Shown: positions 23,581 through 36,137, counted from the first letter of the stretch. The stretch: 64,000 bases of DNA from Okapia johnstoni (GCA_024291935.2 CM044309.1:97737628-97801627), one strand, 5' to 3'. The notes: a model not told the origin generated them from the sequence alone. Program-made: numbers and translations.

Positions 23581-23898
23581 CAACCAAGATCAGTTCTACC
23601 AATTTGCACAACTCTCAGCATTGATGAGTGCAAGTTTTTCAAATTTGAGGGATAATATGAATGGCTTTTTTGACTTTTTATAAGTATCCATGTTTATTAT
23701 TAAAAGTTCAAGCAGTATGGAGAAGAAAAAAAAAAACAAACTACCTCAAATTCCCTCTCTCAGAAACAATTAGTGATAATACACAGCAAATGGTGCTTTA
23801 GACACTCCTCACCTTATAGTAAAGACCAAGTAATAGAGGGATAAACTGTAGATAAAGATGCACATACAAACTCTTTAAAACAGGCTATTATTACATGC

Positions 23899-24114
23899 TG
23901 TGTGTGTGTGTGTGTTCAGTCACTTCAGTTCTGTCCAACTCTTTATGACCCTATAGACTGTAGCATGCCAGGCTCCTCTGTCCACGCCATTCTCCAGGCA
24001 AGAATTCAGGAGTGAGTTGCCATGCTCTCCTCCAGTCTTCCTGACCCAGGGATCAAACCTGTATCTCCTGCATTGTAGGAGGATTCTTTACTGTTGACCC
24101 ACCAGGGAAGCCCG
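23899..24114 (-). mobile_element. Bov-tA SINE with (TG)n tail
   Basis: A TG tract at 23899-23915 is the tail; the minus-strand body and head run to ccaccagggaagcccg. Flanks ttacatgct (23891-23899) and ttacatact (24115-24123) form a 9-bp duplication with one mismatch. Confidence 0.94.
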
Positions 24115-24396
24115 TTACATACTACATTTAATTTAAAGCTAATAAATTTTACCTAAATTAAATAATAAAAAAGTGAAACTGAGTAATATGATGAACTTCT
24201 AAGAAATGGTTCTCTGTCACAAGTGATGTTACTTCCTGCAGTACACACTATTTTTTTTCAGGTTTCCTAGCATATGCAACCTTACTATGTCTGGAGAATT
24301 TCTTATTTTAAGAGTCTTCATGGGAACAGAATACTTTTTCTTATATAAAACTTAAACATTCTGTATTAGGAAACTTTAAAGAGCTATAAAGACAAA

Positions 24397-24586
24397 GTGA
24401 AAGTTGCTCAGTTGTGTCCAATTCTTTGTGACCCCATGGACTATATAGTCCATGGAATTGTCCACGCCAGAATACTGGAGTGGGTAGCCTTTCACTTCTC
24501 CAGGGGATCTTCCCAACCCATGGATCAAACCCATGTCTCCTGCTTTGCAGGTGGATTCTTTAACACCTGAACCACAAGGGAAGCCC
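24397..24586 (-). mobile_element. Bov-tA SINE with 11-bp target duplication
   Basis: Complete minus-strand copy (gttgctcagttgtgtccaat to ccacaagggaagccc) with perfect flanking ataaagacaaa at 24386-24396 and 24587-24597. Confidence 0.96.
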
Positions 24587-24889
24587 ATAAAGACAAAAGG
24601 AGGAAACAAAGAGAATCTTATTTGATCATAATGTCAGCACCAGGGATACTTTGGGTGACCAGTTTTCTAGATACCAACCTGAGGCACAGTCATACTTCAC
24701 CTTGTCCAAACACATATTGATATAGTATAAAATAAACCATTTTATGTATGTATAATGATATTAACATAAAATATGAAAATGCATTTTTTTGAAATTGTAA
24801 ATTATTCCCTATGTTCTTCTCAGTGATAAAAATGAATACTAGTATAAGAAACAATATGCATGACCAAAAGTCATTTTAATACATGCAAG

Positions 24890-25200
24890 AAAACAAATAT
24901 AAATAATAGGTAGACAAATAAATAAAAATCTGAAATAGAAAATTTCAGTAAGTGCAAACTAAACCCTAGTGATAGCAGAAAGATCAGTGTTTGCTTTAAG
25001 CTGGGTACAGAGATTACGATGCAATCCAGTAACACATGAAGAAGTTTTGCGGGTTGATGGGAATGCTCTGTATTTTGCTTGCAGCGTTGGTATGTTAGTG
25101 CATATATCTGGCAAATGGCACTGAATCAGACTGTAAATGATTGCAACATATTGTACCTAAATTATGCATTCATAAAACTGATCAAATGCATATAAAGATA
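24890..25200 (+). mobile_element. old L1M-type 3' end
   Basis: Diverged plus-strand pattern: agatcagtgtttgctttaag, gggttgatgggaatgctctg, tgtacctaaattatgcattc and ataaaactgat. Typical of old L1 3' UTRs. Confidence 0.6.
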
Positions 25201-26425
25201 TGGGAGATCTGCTTCTGGTCTACCAAAGAATGTTCTTGTAGGAAAAGCAATAATAACACTGGTAAGAAGTGTAAAACCTAAATGAAATTTTAAAAAGTAC
25301 AAAGATCTGAAGGCGTTAGAAAGGGAAATGAAGCAGGCAAATTCTCCATTGACAAGGGATTCCTATTTCATCTGTCTTTCAGTGAGAGAGTAGGCAACAG
25401 TCATTGCTGTTTACTCTGGTGAAAATTTTGGTAGAAAATCTGCAATATTTCTAGCCCAAAGAATCATGGGATGAAATCTGTAACTATCACAGTCACTAAT
25501 AAATGGAAAAATAATAATAGATATTATTTACATGATATTCTAATTTATACCACATTAATTATATAATATTATTATTTATCAAATAATAATAGAATGACAA
25601 ATATTGAGAACATCAAATCTTTGTATAAACTCTGCCCAAATGTCTGAGTATCTGGCTAAATTCTGAAACGTGTATTCACTTAGGTAGTAATAAGCAAATA
25701 CATCAAAATGACAAGTGTGACTATAAGGAAAGAAGTTGGTAAAATTAATGAAAAGCAGCATTAAGTTAGTACTTAAAAGCTCTGTGTAGGCCAATAGACA
25801 GCAAAAAAGCGCCTTAAGGAAATGAAAGTTGATGCACGCATGACACTTCTGATCAATATGTCCCTTTGCTGCTTTCAGTTTCACTATGATAACCTCAGAA
25901 GCCAGGATTCCAGACAGTGCAGCCACCAGGAAGGTGGGACATCTGGACGCCAGCCTCACCTGAGATCTAAGATAACAAGAAAATGACCACCACTGAATAA
26001 ACCTTACAGTAAGAGACAAACACACACAACAACAATCACAAAAATTATTTGCTATAGGTATATTTTTGACTGGGTCAGTCAAAGGTCCATGAAGCTAGCC
26101 CTGACTGAATCCGACACTTATAACTCAGTGCATCTTACAAAGCTTCTCTTACGTAATGCAAGCTGCACAGAGATCAATATTAAGTTGCTTTTTATCCACA
26201 ACCTTTATTTTCATAATCAAAGTGTAGTAACAGGACTGGAGGGAGATGTGGGGAACAATCTAAAATCAGGCTTATGGTACTTCCTTGGATTCAATGGTAC
26301 TCTTTCTATTCTCTTCCTTCAACATTCATCATAGTCCATCTTAAGTGTACTTTTTCAGAAATTGTGATTGCATCTATCTGAAGAGCTTTTATTTTTCTGT
26401 TCAATCACAATACAACCAAACTAAA
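25201..26425. other. unassigned sequence with the longest non-repeat ORF
   Basis: A 167-codon minus-strand frame spans 25579-26082. Its translation is rich in Phe, Cys, Ile and Leu, has no recognisable domain, and has no homologue that I know. A patch at about 25890-25970 is noticeably more GC-rich than its surroundings. I do not call it a gene. The rest is AT-rich and unassigned. Confidence 0.4.
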
Positions 26426-26427
26426 AA

Positions 26428-26463
<36 letters not shown>

Positions 26464-26464
26464 G

Positions 26465-26495
<31 letters not shown>

Positions 26496-26496
26496 G
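26426..26496. repeat. (AT)n microsatellite
   Basis: About 70 bp of TA dinucleotides with a few G and C interruptions. Confidence 0.97.
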
Positions 26497-27274
26497 CTCA
26501 AATTGAACTGAACAACTCAATTTTAAGACAGAAAGTGACAGAAGGAAGGACAGAATAGTAAAAGATTATTGTCATGGTAATTTGAAAGTCAGAAGTCCTT
26601 TAAGTTATAACCTAGACTTATGAGTTAAAGCATTTAAATGAACTATACAGTGGTCTCATGAATAAATGCAATTATATAGCTTTATGCTGAATGGAAAATT
26701 AAATGTTGTGCTTTTCTTTTTGCTATAAGTGACATGTAATGATGCACTAGTACATGAAAAAGGTAAAAATTCAAACAAAAATAAGGAAGCGATTTTTCCT
26801 TCCTTCCTTATAAGGAACTTTCAAATATTTGAAACCTTGAAGATATCTGAAAAATATTTAAGATGATGAAAAGAGAAACTATGTAGTAGATCATTTTTAT
26901 CATAAACTAAGATAAAAATCTACTTTCATTTCCATTGTGAGAAGCATGAAGGAAAATGAAACATAGAATTTATATGCACTCGAACTCCTAAGAAGTTTGG
27001 GGGGTGGAAAAGAACTACAAGGAAATTTGAACTCTCTTTTTCAGCATACTTATGTACTGGTAAGAGTTATGGTTAAAGCAGTTCTGAGACTACTGTAGAT
27101 GTACTAAGAAACAATAACAACAAAGAATCCTTATCTATTGCTAGAAGCCAGGATATTCACTGTAAGTAAAGGAAAATAAATTCCTGATAGTTACACTCTC
27201 ATAAAGTCCTCTCCTACATATTTTTATTAAGTTTTTTCTATGTGCTAAGAGAAAAAGATGGGAAGAGGTAATTA
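26497..27274. other. unassigned AT-rich sequence
   Basis: Nothing recognised. Confidence 0.4.
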
Positions 27275-27412
27275 TATGTGACTTTCATGATTAGGTCATA
27301 AAAGATAAGTGGCTTCCATATAGTCTCTATCTCTTTCTTCAATCACACATTCTGAAAGAAACCAGTTACCATATCATGAATAGAGCAATGAGGTGAGGAA
27401 CTGAAGCCTCCA
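27275..27412 (+). mobile_element. MLT1-like LTR fragment
   Basis: Order ttcatgattaggtcataaaa, gtggcttcc, agaaaccagttaccatatca and gaggaactgaagcctcc resembles the mid-portion of MLT1-class LTRs. Diverged. Confidence 0.55.
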
Positions 27413-28647
27413 ATTAATAAAATGCTCAAGTATCTAGTCCCTTCAGTTTATACATGTGACTAATCATTTATGTCTTACTTTTCCATGCCACTGTTTCCTT
27501 CATAATAATAATACAATATTTACCCTTATTCTTTAAAAGAAAGGAACATATCTTCCCCAGTATATTAGTACACTCTGCATTTTCTAATGCTACTATGCTA
27601 CCTTTATCAACATGTGCACTGATGGTCTTTAATTTTAAAGTAGAATTTAATTTAAAAATAGTATCTATTTAAGATAGATGATTTTTGAGTGTGTGTGCCT
27701 GTGTTTGTGTTTGTAAAGCGTAGATAATATTCTCAACTGTAAAAAATAGAAGCAATTTCTTGCAATAGATATTTCATTGTTATGTGAAACTGTTTACACG
27801 CCAAGGTATAGAAGAAAAAAAAAAAAAAGAGAAATACTTTAGTTAATGTCAAAACTGTTTAAATTACTCATTTAAAACACATCTAAATTTATCACAACCA
27901 AAAATATCGTAGATTACCTTAGAGGAAGATAAGAGCTAGTTAAGCATTTAATGAAGATAAAAATAGGATTGACCTACAAAATTAGTGAGATGATGATGGA
28001 GATAAGAAGCTATAGTTGCTGCTCTAATTAGCTTTGCAAATACTCAGATGACACAGATCTATTAAGGCAGGTATCACAAAGGCCCAGTATCATTTACCCT
28101 AGCTTTATGAGTTTAATGACTGAGCTAAACCCAAATTTTACTCTCTTTGCTATTTGTCACTTTCATTTTTAATTTGCAAGCTCTAAGAGATAATATTTGC
28201 AATATTAAATTATATGTTCTCCTTTTTAATGCAGAAATCTGAACTAAATTCAACAGTCCCCACCCCAAATTAAATATGCTCATTAACATCTGTGAATCTA
28301 TATGATCTTTGATAATTTTGCATCTTTTTGTCCAAAGTGAAAATGGTAGTTGTGTAACACATTCAGTGTAACACGTTTTTTTCAGTTAAGGATACCATGG
28401 GGGTATGGCTGATTTCCTTTTTCCCTTCATTTCACATAGTCAATCAAGCATGTATCTGACACTTTTAAGCTTTAGAATGCCTTTTCTTATCCCCATTATT
28501 AGCACTATCCCTCTGGTTATTGTTCCTTATCTGAATAACTTTTATGTCTTCTTGCCTCTGTCCTGCACTCATATTCATTTATTTTCTACAAAAACTAGTT
28601 TCACATCTCCACTCCATTATGTACTATTGTCATCTAGAGTAACTACT
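27413..28647. other. unassigned AT-rich sequence
   Basis: No gene recognised. There is a poly-A run at about 27813-27827. A 107-codon frame at 28405-28728 overlaps the MIR that follows and looks fortuitous. Confidence 0.4.
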
Positions 28648-28775
28648 TTCTGCTTCAGTATCTTCACTTACAAAATAGCCATAATGATAGTATCTGACTC
28701 TTGGCAGTACTTAGAGCTCAGAACATAATTTGGCCCATTGTATTCACTCAATAAATGTAAGTGATTATTAGTACT
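28648..28775 (+). mobile_element. MIR SINE fragment
   Basis: Plus-strand 3' half: cagtatcttcacttacaaaa, ccataatgatagtatctgac, and the typical cactcaataaatgtaagtga end. Confidence 0.7.
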
Positions 28776-28797
28776 GCTATATTTTGACTTTAATTAC

Positions 28798-29150
28798 AAA
28801 CCCAGTCATGTCACTGTTTTTAAATCCTTCAGAACTTTCTCTTGGACTTCAGGGTAAAGCCAACATTATTTAATGTAATACAGAAAGTTTTCCATATTCT
28901 GGTCAACCTTATCATTTCATTGTCCTAGGTCTGATATTTAATCTTTATTCTTTAATCTAAATCTTTATTTCTGAAAATACTGTATTTGCTTAAGTTTTCC
29001 TCTACACACAGGCTTTCCTCGATACCTACATCAAAAGATCATCACAAATTGTCTAATTATGTTATACCTCTAAGATTCAGCTCAAGTTGTATTCCTCTAT
29101 AATTTTCCTGAAAGTCCTTTTTTTATCTGCTATTTCTTGTGTTCCCACAA
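28798..29150 (+). mobile_element. L2 LINE 3' region
   Basis: Diverged L2 order: agtcatgtcactgtttttaa, ggacttcagggtaaagccaa, ccatattctggtcaacctta and gattcagctcaagttgtatt. Confidence 0.6.
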
Positions 29151-30197
29151 TAATCTGACCATGGGTCAGTTTTTGTACTTGTGTCAAATAATCTCCCCAA
29201 TTCCCTTCCAGATGCATGTTCCAGCATGCTCTGCCTCTGAGAGGCTGATCTTTGTACAACCAACTTCCATTTGGCTGCAGGTATGAGGCAGGAAAGAAAA
29301 TGAGACTGCAGCATTAGTTCCCTTTACTCCTTTCTTGTACAGATATCTTGAGATAGATGCATCCAGAACACATTCTCTTTTTCTTCACATTCCAGTAACC
29401 TTTGTACTTGCATTTTCAGGTCTGGGAGTACTGACGATGCAAGATATTTTAATCCTGGTCTACTACACCATCACTAATGATTCCTTTAACCTTAATTTCA
29501 TCATTACAAATGATTCCTTTCTTATTTTTTTTTCTAATTTCCCAATTTGAGAGTGCCAAGTGTTTCTTTCTAGGTACTTGACAATACATAACACAGTATG
29601 TATCAGTCAAAACAGATTTGGTCTCTACTCTAACAACTGGAGAAAGACTCTATGTCTATGGCTATGTTTCTGTTATATTCAAGCCAGGGAAAAGAAAACC
29701 TGGCAAATCACATAGGAACTGTTAAAGCTTCTGCTCAGAAGTGACATACAGATCTCTGCTTAATAATTTACCAGCCAAATCAAGGCCCTGGTGAAATGCA
29801 CATTCAAGAAAGGAAGTACAAGAAATGGGAATTATATTTTATAATATGATGACTTTTCAAAATCTGTCAGATAAAACTGGTAAGCATTTTTAAGGGAAAC
29901 GTCTTACTCCCCTTCAACTTCATATCCACATGATGTAGCACTGTATTTAGCCAGTAACAGAAAATTAAGTAAATGTTTATTGAATAATAAGATTGCTTTG
30001 TGCTATACAAAAAACACATAGAAATTAATAAAATAATCTGAATCACAGTTATTTCTGAACAGATTTATTAAATTTAGATTTAATAGAATATATCAGAAAG
30101 TTTATCCTGCCATTTTCACAATATAAATGAGCCAAAATACCTCCACAAAACCCTATGATTTGGAGTAAAAAAACATCCTCCAGAGATTTTGATGTTC
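29151..30197. other. unassigned sequence
   Basis: The first part may be further L2; nothing else recognised. Confidence 0.35.
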
Positions 30198-30325
30198 AAT
30201 GGGACAGACACTGGATTTGTGATTAGGACATCTGGGTTTTAAGGTCAGTTCAAAATAACCACTACGTGGCTTTGGACAAGTGTTCACACTCAAATGCTTC
30301 ATTTGTCTCACTTGAAAATTTTTTG
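30198..30325 (+). mobile_element. MIR SINE
   Basis: Core order cactggatttgtgattagga, catctgggttttaaggtc, gtggctttggacaagtgttc and gcttcatttgtctcacttga. Confidence 0.75.
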
Positions 30326-31058
30326 TTGTTGAAAATTGCATATTTTTTAAAATTTAAAAGTACTTTCAGGTTTATTTTGAATTTTAATGTAGCATAATTA
30401 TCTTCATGGAACGTGATAAGGAGTTAGCAACTTGAAATGCTATCATTTTTATGATCAAAATGATGACACTGTATGACTTGGAAGCTCATGCTTTGGATGA
30501 GGTATGGACATAATAAAGGAGTCCATATTGCAATACATCTCAGTCTGTACTGAATGGGACAGCACCTCTTGCCTTCCAGCCATGCCTTTGGCATGGATGA
30601 GAAAAGATGTACACTCTGAAGACTGGTTTTAAAAATAAAGGATTGAAGAACTCTTTTCAAAATTGGTTTGAAGATGAAGCTATTTTTTTTTTTTTTATAT
30701 TGGGGAAGGGATATATTAGGAGTTTGGGATAGACTCTTATGTGCTGTTTTAAATTACAGCAACATTGATGATTATATACAAAAAAAACAATGCTGTTAAC
30801 TTCTGATATCAGACAAGATTGGCAAGTGTGTTCAGGATGGTATGACCATAGAAAAAACAATGTGATTATTCCTGCATTCTCTTTATGTAAGAACAATATT
30901 TGCTGTGATTTCTATGATGTAAATTGATCCATTCAGGAAAGTAGCTGTTACTGTTTTGTGTTTTACTGAACAACTGTGAATGTCTAAAGATCCATCATTG
31001 TTTTTGATTATAGTCCATGATAATAGGACAATCCCACCTGAATTAAAATGCCAATAGG
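30326..31058. other. unassigned AT-rich sequence
   Basis: T-run at about 30681-30696; no gene or family recognised. Confidence 0.4.
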
Positions 31059-31680
31059 GGCTTCACTAGTGGTTCAGTTGGAGAAGGCAATGGCAACCCA
31101 CTCCAGTACTCTCGCCTGGAAACTCCCATGGACGGAGGAGCCTGGCGGGCTACAGTCCACGGGGTCGCTAAGAGTCAGACACGACTGAGCAACTTCACTT
31201 TTGACTTTCACGCACTGGAGAAGGAAATGGCAACCCACTCCAGTGTTCTTGCCTGGAGAATCCCAGGCACGGGGGAGCCTGGTGGGCTGCCATCTATGGG
31301 GTCGCACAGAGTTGGACACGACTGAAGTGACTTAGCAGCAGCAGCAGCAGTGGTTCAGTGGTAAGGAATCCACCTGTCAGTGCAGGAGATGTGGGACATC
31401 CCTGAGCTGGGAAGATCCCACATGCCATGGAGCAACTAAGCTCAGTGAGCAACAACAATTGAGCTTGTGCTCCAGAGCCTGGGAGCAGCAACTACTGAGC
31501 CCATGTGTTGTAACTACTGAAGCCCATGGACTCTAGAGTCCATCCTCCACAAAAAGAGAAGCCAACACAGTGAGAAGCCTGCAAACCATATATACAGAGT
31601 AGCTCCTACTCTTTACAACTAGAGAAAGCTCACGAAACAAGGAAGACACAGAACAGTCAAAAATGAATAAATAAAATAAA
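31059..31680 (+). mobile_element. CHR-type tRNA SINE (long form) split by BOV-A2
   Basis: The head begins at 31059 (gggcttcactagtggttcag). After the BOV-A2 it continues as gtggttcagtggtaaggaat, gatcccacatgccatggagc, actactgagcccatgtgttg, gaagcccatggactctagag and a tail of aaataaataaaat type. The continuity proves the CHR copy is older than the BOV-A2. Confidence 0.85.
31079..31348 (+). mobile_element. BOV-A2 SINE nested in CHR SINE, 11-bp target duplication
   Basis: Dimer with linker ttcacttttgactttcacgc near 31195 and terminal (CAG)n. The host-SINE sequence agtggttcagt is duplicated at 31068-31078 and 31349-31359. Confidence 0.97.
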
Positions 31681-31805
31681 ATAATATATATATAAATGCA
31701 AATATTTCCACTGAGCTATGTATCATGGCTGCAATAAATAGTCTAGGCTCTGATTTTGTCTAACCCTATAATCTATACTATATTCATCATTCTTAGAGCC
31801 ATCAG

Positions 31806-32880
31806 TTCAGTTCAGTCACTCAGTCATGTCCTACTCTTTGCGACCCCATGAATCGCAGCACGCCAGGCTTCCCTGTCTATCACCAACTCCCGGAGTCTAC
31901 CCAAACCCATGTCCATCGAGTCAGTGATGCCATCCAGCCATCTTATCCTCTGTCGTCCCCTTCTCCTCCTGCCCCCAATCCTTCCCAGCATTAGGGTCTT
32001 TTCCAATGAGTCAACTCTTCATATCAGGTGGCCAAAGTATTGGAGTTTCAGCTTCAATATCAGTCCTTCCAATGAACATCCAGGATTGATTTCCTTTAGG
32101 ATGGACTGGTTGGATCTCCTTGCAGTCCAAGGGACTCTCAAGAGTCTTCTCCAACACCACAGTTCAAAAGCATCAATTCTTCGGTGCTCAGCTTTCTTCA
32201 CCGTCCAACTCTCACATCCATATATGACTACTGGAAAAACTATAGCCTTGACAAGATGGACCTTTGTCGGCAAAGTAATGTCTCTGCTTTTCAATATGCT
32301 ATCTAGGTTGGTCATAACTTTCCTTTCAAGGAGTAAGCATCTTTTAATTTCATGGCTGCAATAACCATCAGCAGTGATTTTGGAGCCCCCCAAAAAAGTC
32401 TGACACTGTTTCCACTGTTTCCCCATCTATTTGCCATGAAGTGATGGGACTGGATGCCATGATCTTAGTTTCCTGAATGTTGAGCTTTAAGCCAACATTT
32501 TCACTCTCCTCTTTCACTTTCATTAAGAGGCTCTTCAGTTCTTCTTTGCTTTCTGCCATAAAGGTGGTGTCATCTGCATATCTGAGGTTATTGATATTTC
32601 TCCCAGCAATCTTGATTCCAGCTTGTGTTTCTTCCAGCCCAGCATTTCTCATGATGTACTCTGCATAGAAGTTAAATAAGCAGGGTGACAATATACACCC
32701 TTGACATACTCCTTTTCCTATTTGGAACCAGTCTGTTTTTCCATGTCCAGTTCTAACTGTTGCTTTCTGACCTGCATACAGGTTTCTCAAGAGACAGGTC
32801 AGATGGTCTGGTATTTCCATCTCTTGAAGAATTTTCCACAGTTTATTGTGATACACACAGTCAAAAGCTTTGGCATAGTC
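31806..32880 (-). mobile_element. BovB LINE fragment with RT domain
   Basis: Minus-strand copy. The longest frame (32931-32368) encodes YAKAFDCVYHNKLWK, LRNLYAGQKATVRTGHG, DWFQIGKGVCQGCILSP and the RT motif YADD at 32580-32569. The C-terminal region continues in other frames (32426-32019 and 32006-31824, ending [18 protein letters not shown]). One base-level shift near 32395 separates the first two. It is about 1.1 kb, 5'-truncated and dead. The hexamer catcag occurs at 31800-31805 and 32880-32885, a weak candidate duplication. Confidence 0.95.
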
Positions 32881-32885
32881 ATCAG

Positions 32886-33196
32886 ATCTACGCATATTTT
32901 GTAAGCATATAGAGGACACATTCAAGAGCACTTCGGTTTCATTTCACGTATTCCACCAAGACTTACCAAGTGAAGATTATTCTTAGGATAGATGCTCAGT
33001 TAACTGTGATTTTCTTTAGATTTTTAAACTAAACGTTTGTTATAATAAAATGAGTTGCTCAACTTTGAAGGGATTGAAGTATAAATATTGAAAGTACAGT
33101 TTACGCCAGGATTGAAATTTTATGTTGCTTTTCAGAGACTTAAATGGAATTATTGCCATAGATATTAAAAGAGAACAAAAAGCCTAAAATATTAAA
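32886..33196. other. unassigned AT-rich sequence
   Basis: Nothing recognised. Confidence 0.4.
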
Positions 33197-33258
33197 AAAA
33201 ATACATACACACACACACACTCATATATATAATCTCACACACACATATATATATAATC
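33197..33258. repeat. mixed (CA)n/(TA)n simple repeat
   Basis: Alternating CA and TA dinucleotide blocks. Confidence 0.92.
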
Positions 33259-33499
33259 TAAGTGAATAAACTAAAACCTCACAATGATCATTTTAAAATA
33301 AATGCTTTCCTAGACATTAAAAATGTAACAAAAACTAGCCATATCATTCCACATCTTCTCATCCTAAGTACATCTATAAAACAAAAAATGTGATAGATTA
33401 TGAAAAAAATTCAAGCAAATTACCTGAATGACTTGAAAGTTGTATCAAAATATCAAATTTGACCTCTTAATGAAAAAAAAAGATCATTTTGGACAGTTT

Positions 33500-34065
33500 T
33501 TCTAAGAACTTGACATTTGTACTACTCATTGTTAAGTGTCTAGCAATATAACTTGTTTTGCATTAATCTTGAACTTTTCAACTATGCTGAGCATGTTAAT
33601 GAGTTCTAATACACTTTTGTCTATTACTTTGGTTTTTCTATATAGCAGATATTTTCTTTTTAGAATAGAGATATTTGCACTTTTTCCTATTCCATCTATA
33701 CCTCTTTTTATTTTTCTTGTCTAATTCCTCTAGGTAGAACTTTCAGTAAAATATTGAATAGAAGGGGCAAATGCCAACATCTTTTGCTTGTTTCTGGTAT
33801 TTAGCAGGACACAGCTAGCCTTTTAAAACTTTATATAATGTTACTGTGAGTTTTTCAGATGTAGTTTTTATCAAGTTGAAGAAATCTTTTTCTATTCCTG
33901 CTTGAAGCTTTTTTTATCATAAAACGATGTTGGCATTTGATATTTTTTCTAAGTCTATATAGATAATCATGTGGCATTTGTCCTTTATTACATATGTTAC
34001 AGTACATTGATTGAGCATTACATTTTGAGCCAATCTTACATTACTGGTCTTGCCCAGTTAGAGTT
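33500..34065 (-). mobile_element. old L1 ORF2 RT fragment
   Basis: Plus-strand text reads as antisense L1: ctctaggtagaactttcagt, gtaaaatattgaatagaagg, gataatcatgtggcatttgt, gtccttt..., and gccaatcttacattactgg. Heavily decayed. Confidence 0.75.
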
Positions 34066-34473
34066 TGGAGCCTTCTAGGGTACGTTGTGGCATGCGTGCA
34101 ACTGTATATATATGTGTAGCCTTCTAGATTGCTATGAATATGTTGGAGCTTTACAAATCTCCTTATGGATATTTCATTTGCCAGTTTCTTAAGTTTTTTT
34201 GTCAGTCTATTTTTAGACCTACTTGTATTGCTATGTTTGACAGCTGCAATGTTAAACAATTGTCCTTGATAATTTTTGACAAATGCCCTATGGGCAATGC
34301 TGTTTGCAAACAGTGAGCCTGTCAAAGACAATCCCTGGGAATAGAGCTTGCCATTGTGGTTGACACAGGTTAAATAGTGCTAGTTCTCTGGGGATGAAGA
34401 CTTTGGGTAGCTCCCAGCTTGTTTTCCCTCCTCCAATGGCTGCTGTACTGCTTGCTTTGACAGCAACTATAGT
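34066..34473. other. unassigned sequence, possibly an unnamed old repeat
   Basis: The sequence has more complexity than its neighbours and resumes after the SINE at 34474-34680 (caagactgttggttttacag). I cannot name a family. Confidence 0.35.
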
Positions 34474-34680
34474 TGATTCCCTAGTGGCTCAGTGGGTAAA
34501 GATTCTGCCTGCAATGTTGAGAACTGGGTTCGATCACTGGGTTGGAAAGATCCAAGGAGAAGTACATGGCAACCCACTCCAGTATTCTTACCTGGATAAT
34601 TCCCACGGATGGAGAAGCCTGGTGGGCTACAGTCCACGAAGTTGAAAAGAATCTGACACGACTGAATGACTAAACTCAGC
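34474..34680 (+). mobile_element. Bov-tA SINE
   Basis: Full-length plus-strand copy: gattccctagtggctcagtg head, ctgggttcgatcactgggtt B box, tail ctgacacgactgaatgacta. Confidence 0.94.
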
Positions 34681-34812
34681 ACACAGTTGCAAGACTGTTG
34701 GTTTTACAGGGCTGGGATTAGGAAAGGTTAAACAAAATGAAAGTCACTTTTCTTCCAAAATTTAGCCCTTTTTCTTGAATAATTAGATTGTTAAAAGCTT
34801 CTTATTACTTCT

Positions 34813-35330
34813 CAGTTCACTTCAGTTCAGTTCAGTCACTCAGTCGTGTCCAGCTCTTTGCAACCACATGGACAGCAGCACACCAGGCTTCCCTGTCCAT
34901 CCCCAACTCCCGGAGCTTGCTCAAACTCATGTCCATCAAGTTGGTGACACCATGCAACCATCTCATCCTCTGTTGTCCCTTTCTCCTCCTGCCTTCAGTC
35001 TTTCCCCTCATCAGAGTCTTTTCAAATGAGTCAGCTCTTCACATCAAGTGGCCAAAGTATTGCAGTTTCAGCTTCAGCATCAGTCCTTCCAATGAATATT
35101 CAGGACTGATTTCCTTCAGGATGGACTAGTTTGATCTCCTTGCTGTCCAAGGTACTCTCAATAGTCTTCTCCAACACCACAGTTCAAATGCATCAGTTCT
35201 TTGATGCTCAGCTTTCTTTATGGTCCAACTTCCACATCCATACATGACTACTGGAAAAACCATAGCTTTGACTAGACAAACCTTTGTCAGCAAAGTAATG
35301 TCTCTGCTTTTTAATATGCTGTCTAGGTTG
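34813..35330 (-). mobile_element. BovB LINE 3' fragment
   Basis: Minus-strand copy from the tail to the RT C-terminal region. The segments CGSWTIKKAEHQRTDAFELW and [12 protein letters not shown] are encoded near 35250-35126, then the frame is lost. About 0.5 kb. Confidence 0.94.
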
Positions 35331-36137
35331 TTAATTTTCATAGGTCTTTAAAAGCTGTTTTTTGATAGTTCTACCAGTGTTTTATTGCTTTTACTTAAAA
35401 GTGGATTTTCAGAGGTTGTTATTCTGCCATTCCAAAATTTACCATCCTGTTTTTTTTTGTCAAAGAACATCTATTTTATGTAAATTGGAGTGCTCTATTT
35501 ATCTTACGTATTTGTATTTTTACTTTTGGAAAATATAGGGAAATCATTGGTGATAGAATATGGAGAAGAGAAAAGAAGCAAGATAAGACCTTGAAGAAAT
35601 ATTTCAACTAACAGAGATGTATAGGAAATTTATAAAATGTATAGGAAATCAGAGATGTAGCAGGAAAACCAGGAGATTATGTCATCATTAAAGCTACAGG
35701 CCAAAAAAAAAAGTTTATAATATGAAGAAGGGGCATTTTTAAAGGCCACTGAAAGGTCAAGTAAAATGAGTTCTGAAACATCCACTGACTTTGAACATGA
35801 TGCCACTGAACTAAGTATTCTTAATGAGTAATGGTAGCACTGTGGATTTTTCATACAGTGTAAATGTAAAAATGAATGGGAAGCATAGACAGATATTAAA
35901 ATAAAATCAACTTTAAAAGATAGTTGAGGGATAAGAAGGTGTCTGAGATACTAGGTTCAAATATCTATAACTTCCTTTAAAAAATTAGGATTTTGAGGTC
36001 TTCTGACTTCCCCCTCCAATATATATATTCACATAACACACCCTACGCACTTTTATTATTAAACTGGGTAATGAAAGCATATGTTTTTTGTTCTTTTCTA
36101 GTTATATAATGATTCCCCTTCAGCTGTCATTACATGA
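35331..36137. other. unassigned sequence
   Basis: Nothing recognised. Confidence 0.4.

Noticed and set aside
28405..28728. 107-codon ORF as a membrane protein
   Set aside because: Hydrophobic translation of AT-rich sequence that overlaps a MIR; no homology or gene context.
31909..32364. Long plus-strand ORFs (100-196 codons) such as 1788-2162, 31909-32364 and 38744-39334 as genes
   Set aside because: They lie exactly antisense to BovB reverse-transcriptase sequence and share one repeated protein; they are shadows of the element.
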